The translations under genes and the position numbers were made by a program. From NCBI GenBank assembly GCA_006937955.1, contig SSNP01000040.1, forward strand, positions 1,133,622 to 1,197,621: a DNA stretch of 64,000 nucleotides. Direction: 5' to 3'. This document shows, piece by piece, positions 14,752 through 29,157 of this stretch. Origin of the DNA: Pachypanchax playfairii (Eukaryota > Chordata > Actinopteri > Cyprinodontiformes > Aplocheilidae). Position 1 is the stretch's first letter; every line of letters starts with the position of its first letter. Below the pieces are notes generated by a model. That model made no database searches and was not told the origin of the DNA. It saw only the letters and a list, made by a program, of their open reading frames with translations.

Positions 14752-14948
14752 CAGTGTTTTTCAACCCTTGTCCTTGGGACCCTGCATAGATGTTTTTCCT
14801 GCTTGATTGCGCCTGATTCAAATTATTGCATTACCTTATTAGCATTTTATAAAGTTCATGAGAAGCCTGGTAATCAGCCATCAGTTGAAATCAGATGTGT
14901 TGAAGCAGGGAAGCTGACACATCCAGGACAATGGTCCTGAGGACACTG
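14752..14948. mobile_element. hAT-like MITE (palindromic, non-autonomous)
   Basis: About 200 bp bounded by CAGTG and CACTG ends. The two arms are imperfect inverted copies: the left arm has CCTTGTCCTTGGGACC and the right arm has GGACAATGGTCCTGAGG. The middle has the GCCTGATTCAAAT...GAAATCAGATGTGTTG pattern typical of a very common fish hAT-derived MITE. No transposase is present. Target duplications are not convincing, which fits an old insertion. Confidence 0.6.
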
Positions 14949-17900
14949 AACTCCACCAAAATGAATCACTGCCTCAGTGATGTAAAATGTACAAGTTCCA
15001 ATGTGTCAGCACAGAAAACTCACAACAAAGTCCTGCTTAGAAACTCAGACTATACCATACAGATTTATCAGCTTCGGGGGCTTAATGAACATTATGTAAA
15101 CTCATTTGGCAAAAGGCCGAATGTAAAGAAGGTCATTTATATGTTAAAGTCCAGCACTGCAGGGCTAATGTCTAAAATTAACATTAAAGCGGGTCAATAA
15201 TAAGAAGTTAATGAATGTAGAGTGTAGACACTAGTGATCTGATGTTTCAGCAATATACAGCTAATCAAGAAAAATGTATTGTTATATGTTAGAACATATC
15301 AAACAGACTGAGGTTCCAGTATCTTGCTGTAACATGTAGAAACTTTGAAGCAGCACTTCTAAGTATCAGGATGCAGAAGTAGGATTTTCTGGCAGCGTAC
15401 GGTTTGAGGTCCTCCAAAAAAATTATTAAGGATCAAATTAGCCCCGGGTTATGACTTTAGTCTGTGTTCCTGCACTGATGTTGTCTCAAGAATCATTACT
15501 AATGACGGACATCAAGCCAATCCCTGTTGTTTCCACACTGAATTAGGTACAGGTTTAATTTAAATGTCTGATGGTGAAGGAGGAAGCCAGAACCGTTGTG
15601 TGCACCGTAGTAACTCCTGCCAAATACTAAGTGCTGAAAAATGCTTTGGCAGCATGATTCTATTTTACTGGAAGCAGTCACTCAGACTTTCAAGGGTCAT
15701 GCACTTCCAAGACCCGCCATCTGCACCAAACTGGAGCAACTTGAAACTGTTCCGTAGCAGAACTTTTGGATTGGAATGTTTTTCTTTCTTTTTTTTTTTT
15801 TTTGTTTTTTTTTTTGTTTTTTACACTTTTAAAAAGAAACTGCACCGCATTTTCATTACTGTGAGAGAAATTCCAAACAGCAATTCTGCTTTATGTTCTC
15901 TCAGGTTTTCTCTTCGATTTGTGATACAACATCAAGCAGCTAACAGTGTGGAACAGTCTTTATAAATGGAGGAGTGCTCATTGTTTTCACTGAGGCAGAA
16001 ATGAAATCTTTAGTTTGATTTGATTTGACAAACATAGCTAAAGCACGCTGGCTGACCAAATATGAGGAGAGTGAAGAGACGGGGCCCAGCGTGAGGGTCG
16101 AGTCGGGTCTGCTGCTGTTGTTAACCTCTCTGCTGCCGACGCCCTGAGGACAACACGTTGGACAGCTCTCATTCAGGATGGAAGTCCAACTTATACAAAC
16201 AGGGAGATCGAGAAAAGGACAATAAGATACAGAGAGTTTCCTGTTTCACTAACTGTGGCACCGGAGTCCTTGATGACCTTGATGACCTTGTCTTCCTGCT
16301 TCTTGTGATAATCTTTCCATAACAACAGTGTTTCCCCTCCACATTTATTGTTTTTCTAACTGCAGACCAAACTATGTTTTGTCACACGCTTGTTTTTCTT
16401 TTGTTTTTCTAACAACCGTTAAAAATCCTGAAAGAAGGGGCCAATTTTCAACTTTCAGAGGACATCGCAGCTAATTTCCTTCAGCTGCTGTGAAGTGCAG
16501 AGGGGGTTCTCACAGTCAGGATGCCTCTCCCATGTTCGGGTGAGAGGAATGTTTTATGTCAAGTGAGAGATGAGGAAATGGAAATTAATCACATCTGCAG
16601 TACAGAGTAGCGTGACCAAATATTAGGTCTCACTGATGATTGTGTGAATAGTTAGGAAGTTTTAGTCTTTTATTTTCTTGGGATTTATTCAAACAAGTGC
16701 ACAAACCTGTGATTCAGTCGTCCTTGTGTTAGATTTTTTTCTTTCCAGCCCCTCATCCTGTTTTATAACCCCCAGAGCCGATTTAAAGAATATTTATAGA
16801 TTTGACTTGTTGTTTCCCCGCAGCACAATCAGACTCGCCTGTGCGTCTGCTTCTTTCCCACTGTTAATCTGCTCTTATTAAATTTGCTGACTCATTTGTT
16901 ATGGTTGCAAATTAATGGTCATTAGATGAGTTCATGTCCATTAGAGCAAAAAAAACAAACAAGTGTCTCGGTCCTATTTTTGCTGAATTTTAATCCCCTG
17001 CATCGTTTTAGCTTTTCAAATCTTTCAGCACTTGATATTGTGGATTTTAGAAACTTCTGTATTCTTGCTCAAGTTATTTATGCCTATAATCCGGGGTCAG
17101 ACTGAACCTGTGATGAAGATAACACAATTTAAATATGTGGTTAACGGTCTGTAAATGTTTTGACAGAAAATGACCAGAACATTTTCTGTTAAGTGAACAG
17201 AGATTTCCATACGACATAAAACAGATTTTTTTTTGTAATTTCACAATTATCAGTTCTATTCATTATTATCTGTATTACAGTCAGGTGTAAACAGTAAATC
17301 TGCTGTTCCTGTAGGATTCTTCTTACCTTTAATGATTTAAAGGCAGAATTTATTCATGCTTTTGTTTCTTTGGTTAACTGAGAGGAGTTTGATTCTATTT
17401 TTGTGACAAGGAGAGATGTAAATTATTAAGACGAGTAATTAACTTGTAAGGATTTGGTTTCTTATAGTGTTTGGTATCGCACAGACGTTTTCTTCTTCCG
17501 TTCTCCCTCATAAATCAGTCTTTTGTTATCAGGATGAGAGAAACATCACAGCTTCTTACTTGCGTCAGTCATATTCAAACGCAGGCATTCAGATGTTTAC
17601 TGCTTATTTTCAGAAGACAGTTTTCCTCCACGTTGATGTGGGAGTAGTTCTCCTGTTGAAATGAGCTCTTTTATTTTTCTATTTCAGTTTTGTAACTCAA
17701 GCCTTGAAGTGACTCAGTATCTCCTGCATGAACAGTTTTTAGTTTGAAACACAGGCAAGTTGGTTCGTCTTTTGTTTCTTGTTATTCCTAAAATATGATA
17801 TATGTGGGTTTTTTTAATGAAAACAAACAGAATACTCACACAGGATTGAAGAATCAGCCTGGTTAGATTGAAAGATAGTGTGTGGGAGGAACTTTTCAAT

Positions 17901-18468
17901 ATGTTTTCACAGCTGCTGAACTGTGGAACTGAAGAAATGATCAAACTGTGCAAAGACATTCATGTGGATCAGAGGCTGATCCTGTTCATGGGAAGAAAAA
18001 CCAAACGCCTGACTTTATTCAAACTGATCTGCAGCTACATAATAAACCCATTTACTGTTTTGTTAATCATAAAGATGCTTCACCACTCTGAGCTCTTAGT
18101 TTGCCTTTTGTTTCCCTTTGTTGTAAGTACGGCAGCACTAACCTGCTTCTGGCCTGAGATTTATTCTGGTATGTTGGCAAAATACTGATCTCATTGTTTT
18201 CATAACACTCCCAAAGAATGTCCAACATTTCTGTCAAATCTTGCAGACATGTTTATATATATATATACACATGTTTTGAACTATCCCAGCAACGAGACAC
18301 CGTGTTGGTATTTGCTTATTTCATATTTATGTCTTCATGGTGTCTGGAACAGATTTGATCCTGAATTAAACAGAACGTGACATCTTTAACTGTTTGGGAA
18401 GTTGGACAGAATTAGGATTGTGTATCTGTGCAGATGCTGCAGGTTGTTGAAGGAGAGTTAAAGGAGCA
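14949..18468. other. Non-coding stretch (presumed wscd2 5' intron, second part)
   Basis: Contains a T-rich run at 15,787-15,822. Two longer open frames, 15,564-15,965 and 17,868-18,188, look unlike any protein I know; the latter would need a TTG start. Nothing else recognised. Confidence 0.45.
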
Positions 18469-18523
18469 GGGGGGGGGGGGGGGGGGGGGGGGGGGGGNNN
18501 NNNNNNNNNNNNNNNNNNNNNNN

Positions 18524-18559
<36 letters not shown>
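18469..18559. repeat. Poly-G tract interrupted by an assembly gap
   Basis: A run of 29 G (18,469-18,497), 26 N (18,498-18,523), then 36 G (18,524-18,559). The true length is unknown. The proline-rich reverse-strand frames across it are artefacts. Confidence 0.95.
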
Positions 18560-19461
18560 CTGTGGAGGAGCTGCTGCAGGGTTTCAAGTGACAAGTAGGG
18601 TGGAGATTTGTCCCAGGGCGGACAGAAAGCCGCAGGGCTGTGCGTCCCCTCGACCGTTCTGGAAAATTCTGTGACCTTGAGGAGTGTTTCATTACACCTC
18701 CCAGTTGTAGCCTCCTCGACTTGTCCCACAACAGAGACTCCTTTGAGGGAGGCTGCACACTATTTGTCGAGTGGGCGGGGTGGGGTGGGGGGGGGTGGTC
18801 TGTTATCAGTAAATTTTAAACAGAATCACGATAAGAAAAAACAACAAACTTTAACAGCATGTGATTTCGATTTAATATGTTTGCTTAACCCGTTGGATTT
18901 TTTTTATCCTCTACACACTTTGAGCCCATTTGCTCTGATTCTGTCACTTTACAACATCCAGATTTATGTTTTTCATTTTCTTACGTGTGATATTTCAGAC
19001 AACTGAGTGGAAGTGCTGCAGGGCAAAGCTTTGTTTTCCTCTGCTGTTTTTTTTTATTTATTTTTTGTTGTTTTTTTTTTAAACTCGTGGCTTCGCTTAA
19101 TTTACCAAAAATGATGCAGAACTCTAAACCCCATATTTTAGTGATTCTGAGCATCTGGTGCAAAACACAAAAATACAGTTTTATTTTATTTTAATGCTCT
19201 TAGTCATATTCTTTGATTATGTTTTCCTTGTGAAGCTTTTCTTTTTGAAATAAAGAATTTGAATGAAAAAGGGCTTTTTTTTCAAGCTGCCTACCAGAGA
19301 GCTGAATTTAATGTAACATTCTCAAAGAAGATGCTTCGTGTTCCCAGTGATATTTATGACTAATTTAAAGCAAGAAGTTGGAGATATGTATCATTTTTTT
19401 TAATCTGCTTGTACTCGATAAAGCCAACTCTGATTTGCTTATTTCTTCCTTTCCTTTGCAG

Positions 19462-19543
19462 ATCGCGAGTCACACCCTTTTTTTGCCAGGATCATCTCTT
19501 TGAATAGCCGGTTGCACAAAGCCGATGAATCTCAGCTCAGCTG
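19462..19543 (+). other. wscd2: Probable 5'UTR exon of wscd2
   Basis: An 82-bp segment between a good acceptor (pyrimidine tract then TTTGCAG, ending 19,461) and a donor (CTG|GTAAAT, intron from 19,544). It sits 356 bp before the acceptor of the first coding exon. It carries no ATG in frame with wscd2. The call rests on splice consensus and position only. Confidence 0.45.
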
Positions 19544-19999
19544 GTAAATAAAGCCCTCTTCCTTCCGCACAGCGTGGGAGAAAGTGCCATTGCAGTGCTG
19601 TTGTGGCATCTCTGTATAGTCTGATAACTGGAATGAAAGCAGCACTGAGCGATCATCTTTCACTCTGAGCCACTCACCTTTCATGCCATGCCCCCGTAGC
19701 CGGCTGTGAAGGTTGGACTGTCGGTGGGAACGCGCTCAGTCTCTCACGTGGACACAGTCTGCAGGGAAGCACAGTGCACCCATGCAGAGCATCTCTCTGA
19801 TGAGACTGAAGCTTCGAACATGAGAGAGGAGTCATGTGATTGCTCTTAAATGATCTTCATGCTAGATTAAGACAGTTTGACTGACTTTTTTCCCTCCAGT
19901 GGGGCTGTGTGGGGGGAGAAAACAGAGAGCTGGTATTGATTCTAGCTTTATGAGTTTTCCTCACTGTGAGAACGCGTCAGAGTGGAAGAGGGAGCCAGC

Positions 20000-22900
20000 A
20001 TGGCCAAGCCTCTCCTGAGGATACAGCGCTACTTCTGCAGAAAACCTGTCCGATTCTTCTCCCTCATCCTTCTCTACCTGACTGCCGGGAGCCTGGTCTT
20101 CCTGCACTCGGGTTTCGTTGGGAACAGTGGCTCTGGACCCCGAGTGGGCCGGAACTCTGTTGTTGCTTCAGAGATGGGAAGCCGGGCTTCATCATCAAAC
20201 ACCCGGGGGCTTGGCATCATGAGCAGAGTGTTTAAGGAGTCACACAGGTCTGGACGGAGACTTGGACCTCGTTGGATGAGAAAGAGCAGACAGATTGGCC
20301 ACAGTATGGAGGGCAAGGGGGGAGATTACACCAGCAGCTGGAATCGGGCACTTAAAGGGCGCAACGCTAAAGACATGGACGATGGTAGAGGTGAGATAAA
20401 CATGAATGAAATGGTTTTTTTGTTGTTGTTTTTATTTAACATATTTTTGTAAAATGTTTCTGCCAGGTTTCTCCTTAGATAAAAAACACATGCTATGAAT
20501 TCCTGTTTGTGTACAAATCAACAAATGGAGGGTGCAAAACCCCCAGCAGTGTTCAAACATTGGACTGCTTGGCATGTGAGACCCTAATAAAAAACAATAC
20601 ATGCAAATATAAAACTTGTTATTGCAATAAAAGCTGATTAAAAACCCACGATGCCTTGCAACGCTCACAGACAGATTTCATCCCTCTACGTTATTATAAA
20701 ACGGCTGTAAAAAAAATCTCTGCTTTATCTTAATGACTCAACTTTCCAGGCTGTATTTGGTTCTTGTGGAGATCTCCTGAGAGTGTTGAGAGAAGATTCT
20801 TGTTTCTATCTGTAAATCCTTCAAGGAGTTCACCCTGAAGCTTTGTTGCCCAGCACATGTTCAACCCAAACAATAACAGATTATTTTATGACAATGTGTA
20901 CACGACTGCTGGATTTACAGTTTCATCTCTGGTTATTTTAGACTATGCAGCTGCATATTTGGTTGACATATAAAACTTCTGGTTTGCACGACACATTTTG
21001 TATGATCATAAAGCTTTTTAAAAGCTGCAGCGTGAGGCTGCCAGTCCACAGCTGACATCTCTGAGCCTGAATGGCACAAATATTCTTCTTACTTCCCACT
21101 TTCCAAATAAAATATAGTGAAAGTCGCTGAGCTGAAAACATCCCTGGCTCAGTTATTTCTTCTTCCTCTGAGCTTTTCTTACTGTGTCAGTCAAACACTA
21201 AGTTTTTTTTTTTTTTTTCTACAGCGTTCCGAAAATCACTCATATTTTTTCTTCTATGCATTTCAGAGAAAATTATGATTCAAATAATTACATTGTATTA
21301 CTGTAAAAGGCCTTGAAATGGCTTATGTTATGAATTGGTGCTTTTTTACATAAAAAATTCCTTGAATTGAATAATTAAAACATTCAGTTGCTTGTAATTT
21401 TGCACAAATAACTAAAATCCTAATTCTAAGAAATCATGTCAGTTTATAATCAGTAAAATGCATCATAGGCCCACGAGTGAAAAATCCAGGTTTTACACAA
21501 AAGCAGTAGTTTATAATTTGATGATAAATGATCTATAATTTACCATGATATAAAACTTTTAGACTTTTTACCAGTGAAATCTGAAAAGTGTCTTCACTTC
21601 AAGAGATGAATGAAGTAAATATATGTTGGAAGATAGTTACAGACTGTAGGGAATAATAATAAAGGAAAGGAAAGGAAAGGAAAGGAAAGGAAAGGAAAGG
21701 AAAGGAAAGGAAAGGAAAGGAAAGGAAAGGAAAGGAAAAATAACATTAAAAATAACTACTTTACAATAACACAGATGTTTGAAAAATATGATTATTTACT
21801 GAGTAGATACACTTCCTAATTTGTAGTGCCAAACATCTGGTTTGGAAACAGCTGGACTGGCAGAGAGCAGAGTTTATTGGATTTATATTTAGATTTATTG
21901 ACATAGAAAAAGCCTTAGAATAGCAACTGAAATACGTCGTTATTCCTAAGGCAGCTCTTTTTTGTTGATTTCTGGTTTCTATTCAGAGAGAGTTTTGCAC
22001 AGGCAGCTGATGCATCCAGACTGCCCAGAAACATAAAAAGTAAGGGTGAGAACAAAATGTTGAAGGTTCAGATTTTTAACTCTGGGAAAGACTCCAACAT
22101 GTGTGAGTGTGATAAAAGGAAATAAATCATTTTTATTACTTATAAAACCTCTGAGTCACTGGGAAGTAACTATGTCTTACAGTGCAGAACAAAAACCTGT
22201 TTTTTTTAACTACTATGGAGCTGAGCCTTAGTTTTCCCAGCTCAAGGACAGGAAAACCAACATGTTTCTGATGCACACTGAGGCTTTGGGTTATCAGAAC
22301 AAATGAAGGTCTCTGAGTCTGGCTCCATCCTCCTCTTCTCCTCCCACACTTCCCTTTTCTGTAACACTAACCTCTTGGGACAGCAGCTGAATGTGTTGAT
22401 GGAGTAATTAATAGCTTCAAAGAATTTGTTTTCCCTCATGCATCCAGCAGCACTCATTTCTCTGTAGTCTAAAACATCTTCGCAAACTCCCTTATGTTTG
22501 GTTGTAGGAATGTTATTTTTCTCCTCCGCCTCTCTCCAAACACCTTCCATCTCTCAGGATGTGAATGTAAACGGGAGGTGTGCTGTATAAGATGCAGGCT
22601 GCAGCATGCGTTTGTGCTGTGTGGCGCAGCAGTGCAGAAAGCTGCACATTTTACTAATGAGAAACACTAACATGACTCAGCGCGGTTCAATCAGGTCCAT
22701 TCAATGTGTCATCCTTTTTTCCCGTGTTATTCTGATCACAAATGTGCAAAGCATTTTAATCAGCATTCAGCCATATAGCAGATTATTTTTCAGCTCAACA
22801 ATAGTAGGGGAGGAAGATTACAGCCTGCTGAAGCTCACCACATGCTGCTTAGGCGCAAACCGTCAAACTCTACCAATTAAAGTAATGCAGGGGACCCCGC

Positions 22901-25900
22901 GCTTCCGTCGTCTTCCCTTTAACACTAAACAGACTTAACGGCACAAACGGCAAGTGGTTTGTTAGTGTAGATGTCGTTGGCTGTTTAAACTGCAGGAGAT
23001 TGTTTTTATTAAAGAGGAAGAAAGGTCCCTGAATCCCTCTGCACAGGTTCACTGAGCCCACCCACCCCCTCCACACACACACAAACACACTTCTGTAAAA
23101 TGCATCGAGATGACTGCTTCTACAGTTACAGGCCACTAGAAGGGGATGTGCGTCTTCATAAATAAATAAAGATTTTGCCCCAGTTTGGACTTCCCATGTG
23201 CTCAGTTACTACACCATGCAGCCGTTTGAAGAACATGCACTTATAGATTCACTTTGATCCTATTGATGAAAGGTTTCTACATGAACATTCCCGTGTTTTA
23301 TAACATTTGCTAAATGCATCGACTGTCATTTTGTGAATGTTACTTACATTTGATTCTCTTTTTCAGCAAAGTATATTGGCTGCTATGTTGATGACACTCA
23401 GAAAAGAGCACTAAGAGGAGTTTCCTTTTTTGACTACAAAAAAATGACTGTATTCCGTTGCCAGGACAACTGCGCTGAAAGGTACGACACAAGCAGACAA
23501 CAAAACACATGCTCTGACACATATTCCTTCTTTTTTTTCCTTTTTCACCTTTGACCCATTCCTCGCATTCAGCTGGGAAATAAAAGTGAAAAAACTATTC
23601 TATGAATAAAAATATTTTCTGAGAACAAACTGAATATATGAATAGAATAGAATAGAATAGAATAGAATAGAATAGAATAGAATGTAGAAGATGAACAAAC
23701 ATTCCTATTGGCCCAAAATAAGTCTTATCAGTATATTTTGTGTCATTAATCTCACTTAAACTCCTAATTTATCATCCAACATCAGTCTCATATATTGATA
23801 TATATTCTCTTATATTAATGTTAAGAAAAACATCCTGTAAAAATGAGTGAAAGCTCCAGAAGAGTGAGATTGTTAGTTCAACTAAAACCAAACATAAATC
23901 TGTTCTTTCATGTTTTTTTTTAACACCATTAGTTCTACCAAAGTAAATCTCAAGCTCATGTTGTTTTTTTCAAGTCCTAAAATTTAGCAGAACGATAGAG
24001 AGATTTTCATCATCTGTATTATGTTCTGCAGTGAATGACCTACTCAAAGTACACTTTGCACTCAGATCTAACTATACCTGTAATTACAGCCCAGTATGAC
24101 CTTGTTATGATGCTGGACGCATCATAAAACGATGAACCGGGCCTGTTAAGAAGAACAGAACATACTGATTTAAATGAGGTGGTAATGCATCCATTTTTCC
24201 GTTCCCTCTTACTGACAGCGTCTTTAAAAAGAGATCAAAAACCTTGTGATGAGAAGGGAAATGAACTCATGTTATGCTCTTGTGCTTTTTTTTCCCTTCA
24301 GTTTATAGAAGTATAACTGTGTCTATTAGATTTTGAGCTCTAATTCAATGAAAATGTCGGTATGTATTTCATCAAATTAACCTGTTATATGATACTGAGT
24401 TCAGTTGAGATCTATATGTGTGAAAGAATTTATGTCTCTGTGGTACAACCCCAACTCCACAGACCTTTCAACACTGTGTAAAATGTACATAAAAGCACGG
24501 TGCAAGATTTGTAAACCTATATCTTATTTCTAAGAGAACATAAACAACATATCAGATGGTGAAACTGAGAATTTTTTTTGTACCATCTTAACAAACAAAA
24601 TATTAAAAACAAAATATTAGCTCACTTTGAATTTGGTGGCAGCAACAAAAGGCTTGAAAAGTAATTGGCACATTTCATAAACAACCGGAGGAACATTTGA
24701 CAGCTAATTAGATTAATTGCCATCAGCTCAGTAACGACTGAGTATAAAAAGAGCATTTCAGAGAGACAGAGCCTCTCAGATGTAAAGATGAGCAAAGGAT
24801 GAGCACCAATCTGAGAAAAACTGAGTCTAAATAATGGAACAAATTAAGAAAAATGTTCCACAGCATAAAATTAGAAGATCCCACCATCTACAGTGAATAA
24901 TATCATTAAAAGATTCAGAGAATCAGAAGAAATCAAAGGTCAAAACTAGATACGTATGATTTCTGATTCTCTACATAAAGAAGAACTCAACATGATCCAG
25001 AAACAGCAGCATCTTCTCTGATTTAAAATTAAATTATTTTTAGAAACCCTGGACTCTGTGTCCTGCAGACTAAAGAGTTGAGGTACCACTCAACTATTAT
25101 CAGCAGACAGTTCATAAAGCGTCTCTGATGGTTTGGAGTTACATTAATACCTATGGAGTGGGCAGCTTACACATCTGGAAAGAGCTAAAAAGTACAGAAA
25201 GGTTTTAGAGAAACATCTGCTCCTATCTAGACAACGTCTCTTTCAGGCAAGGCCTTGCATAATTCAACAAGACATTGCTAAACCACATACTGCATCCATC
25301 ACACCAGCATGGCTTCACAGGAGCAGAGTCCATGTGCTGAACTGACCTGAACCCCAGAACTATAACTAAAATCCTGAAACATCTGATATGTTTTTATATT
25401 CTATTCAAAATGTTTTATAACATTTATTTGCAAATCACTACATTCTGTCTTTATCTATGTTTTGAATTTGTTCCATTATAATAGTAGATGGATAAAGTTG
25501 CCTGGTGTCATGTTTCACTTGATTCTTCTCTTATCTTGAATGATCTTTTTAAATAAATTAATAAATAAACTTACCACCTGTCATGAGATGTTTTACATAA
25601 AGGATTTTAGGAAAAAGAACTAACTCCAACATCCTCTTACTATACAAATTGTGGACTTCTGGCGATTTTTTTCGAGTTAATTTGTGAAAAACAGAAAAAA
25701 GTGCTGGCATTTTTAAAGCATTGATCTCCTCCGCCCCGATATTTGCTTATTTCCGATCCATCTTATTTCGATACCACACCATCTTTCCGCTCGCCTCCTT
25801 TTCTCCTCTCTGTGGAATACCAGAGACGGCTCTGTCAAGTGCATTAAATTACACCCATCACTGATTCACAGAGCTGAGAATGGGAGCAAAGAAAGATGCT

Positions 25901-28744
25901 TGTTTTCGGCTCCCCCTCACCTCTTGGTTCATGCCTCTTGTCTCCTCTCGCAGAGCTGCGGGTTAATAAAAGCAGACAAACAAATGAGAGGCCACACATC
26001 GCTGCGAATGAAGGTTTGGGTTTGACTGACAGCCCAGGGGATTTGTCCTGCGTGCGAGCTATGTGAAACGTCTAATTGCATCGGAGAGAGGTCTCCTGGG
26101 AGTCAAATCCTTCATAACGGAAGGAAAGATGTGATTCACCCTTGTGTGTTTACCACACATTGATAATTGGCTTTATCCTTGAGGCCTGCAGCATTTATAT
26201 CTCATCAGTGAGAAATGTTTACATGTTTTTGTGTATTTTCTGTTTTACCTTGGCGTCTTCTGTTCACATTCTGTTTGTTTTCATTGATTACAGCTCACCT
26301 AGTCATTCAGCAGGATACACTAAATTGACTTGGGAAAGATTAGGCTGTACAATGAAGGCAGAGAACAATCACTCAAGCTAACAGCTCCAATCTTTTTTAT
26401 TCTCTTTTTATGTTCTCCAGAGGCTACATGTACGCAGGTCTGGAGTTTGGAGCAGAGTGCTACTGCGGTCACAAGATCCAGACAGCCAACGCTTCTGAAA
26501 GTGAATGCAGCATGGAGTGTAAGGGAGAGAAGAGCAACATGTGTGGAGGAGCCAACAGGCTGTCCATCTATAGGCTGGAGCTGAGCCAGGAGTCTGCACG
26601 CCGCTGTGAGTCTCCATTTAATGCATACCATAAGCTGCTGTCCTCTAACCTCGAGGGAGGGGGAGTTTTTCTATCAAACTTTATTTAAAATCTAGTTACC
26701 AAAATTTTATCTCATGCAGCTGTTCTGGGAATAAACAGAGCTGAAAATTCTGAGTTGCAAATATTCAGATTTAATCAAGAAACTCGTCAGCTGTGTTGCT
26801 TTGAGACACAAGAATTATTTACAGTTTTAGGTTGCTGCTACAGTCGGGAGCTGGCTGTTCTGTTTTTACTAATTCCCGGAAGAACTGTTCTACCTATGTA
26901 TCCAGCCGTGGTTGGACTTCTAATCACCTGCTGCCTGCTGAAAAAATACTGCAGCATAGCAGGAAAGGGCTGATTATCAGAAGCTGGAAAAGGCATGTCA
27001 ATATCCTGCTGTCAGAGTCCAAAAATATGAGCTTTAACACAGTTGAATAGAAAGCTAACACTATCTTTGTATTTCATAAAGAAAAAAATAAATCAAAAAA
27101 AATAATTCTCTGAAGGTGCAAATGTGTGTCCTGTATGAATCTCTGTAGATACATATATGCAGTTAGAGAAACAAAAACAGACAGAAGTTGGCTGCACTGA
27201 TAGGGATTATTTATCACACCTATTTATTCTTTCTCTCTATTTTATTCTATTTTATGTCATAAACTATCAGTCAAAAGTTTGACTGTCATAATGGCCATTG
27301 AGTCGGGTGTATATATCATCTCTTCCTGGCTCTTTTTGTTTTATTGTTATTTTTTGTTTTTGCGTTCTCCACCCCTGTAATTTGCTTTCTATCAAAGTGC
27401 TGTGTAAGCTCTTCACCTCCGGCCCTGATGTCGGTCATGTGAGCTCTGTTCCGAGCATTAAAGAGGAAACAGTTTGGGCTTTTGTCTCATACTAAACCCT
27501 GCAGTCAAATCCCTTTCAACAAAATATGGTCTGTTTTTCTGAGGGACTTGCTTGTGTTGCATGTTTGGAGTCTGAATTTGTGCAATTTGAAAAGTACAAA
27601 AATCAACATTTCAGTTGCACTTAAAACATCTGAAGGTTAACAGCGCATGTATGATATTTATACTGCAAAGAAGACAAAAAAATGCTACAAATAAAATGTT
27701 AGACTCATGCTTAAGCTTATTTTTCACATTTTAAGGTTGTAGTTAATATTTTTTTGGAAAAGAGATGAAATGACCTAATCAGCCTTGGTTCAGTGCTAAT
27801 ATAGGACCTTAACTCATGGAGTGAAAGCTTAACTTTATGCATGCATTTATAATTATTTTTAAGGAAGCAACAGCTTCTTGTTTCTATTAGTCACTAAAGT
27901 TACAGAGTCTTAAATTCTGACATTCAGATTCTTATTTCCTTCCACAAAGTTAGAGCAATTTGTCTGTCGTCCAAATCAGAAGAGACTGTAACTGATTACA
28001 AGCACTTTTAAACAAATCTACATCCAAAACATCCCCAGAAAGGTCAAGAGAGACTTATTGCTTTAGAATTTTAATGGTTTATATGAAAAATTGTAGACGG
28101 AAATAATTTATCATCCTCCCAGGTTTTTGTTTGAAATATGGCTATTAAAAATAACTGGAAATACTCTAAACACATTCTTGGTGACTTTGTATTTGACAGA
28201 AAATTAATTGTGGATTTGCAATATGTATAATTAATAGAACGAAAGACCATTTAAAACTAGCATCACCTTTAAGAAGAGAAAAACCTAAAGAAAAAGAGAC
28301 AAACGACTCTCCTTTGGTTTGGTGATTTACCGTCCATCCATCCATCAGCTCAGAGGGAGAATCTGAGTTAAAGGTCATCATCACACAGCAGGGATGTAAG
28401 TGCTGTTAGTGGTTCTGTCTGCTGGCAGGCCAGGGCCTCTGTAGACCGGCAGAGAGTCCCAGTGGGATCTCATCTTCAGGGGTCAGTGGCTGGGAGCTGT
28501 TTTGATGGGAGCTGTGCTCAGTAATCATAAAACTAGAGTCTGTAGTGTGTGTTTTTGTGTGTTGGTGAGTAACATCCTGGTTTGTTTTTGTCTCTTTCAG
28601 ATGGCAGTGCCATTTTCAAAGGATGTTTCCACCGGCCAGACAATGTCACTGCAGCTCTTCCCTTCAGTGTTGTCATCCAAAACATGTCTGTGGACAAGTG
28701 TGTGGATATGTGCACTGAGAGGGTGAGCTGGCTCTGTGTGTGTT

Positions 28745-28793
<49 letters not shown>

Positions 28794-29078
28794 TTGTATT
28801 TCTGACCTCCTGGGGACCCGTTTCCTGACTTTTACTATCTTTCTGGGGTCCGAGGGTTCTTGTGGGGACCGAAGCCTGGTCCCCATGAGGGGGACTCCCC
28901 TTTTTAGGGTTAGGGGTTAGGTTTATAGGTATGGTGTGAATAGAGTTTTAGTTAGTCTTAGGGTTAGTTATAGATCAGTAATGGTTAAGGTTAGGAAAAG
29001 GGTTTGGGTTAGGTATAAATCTAGTTACTAAAATAATGGAAGTCAATGGACGGTCCCCATAAGGATACCAAAACACAC

Positions 29079-29157
<79 letters not shown>

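Noticed and set aside
17868..18188. 106-codon forward frame with hydrophobic parts
   Set aside because: Starts at TTG, no family match, AT-rich hydrophobic codons as expected by chance.
18366..18758. Reverse-strand proline-rich frames of 105-130 codons
   Set aside because: They run through poly-G and an N gap, so the proline run is an artefact.
19982..19999. Earlier in-frame start for wscd2
   Set aside because: It is GTG; the conserved protein begins at ATG 20,000.
28582..28920. 112-codon frame
   Set aside because: It is wscd2 exon 4 read through its donor into a GT microsatellite.
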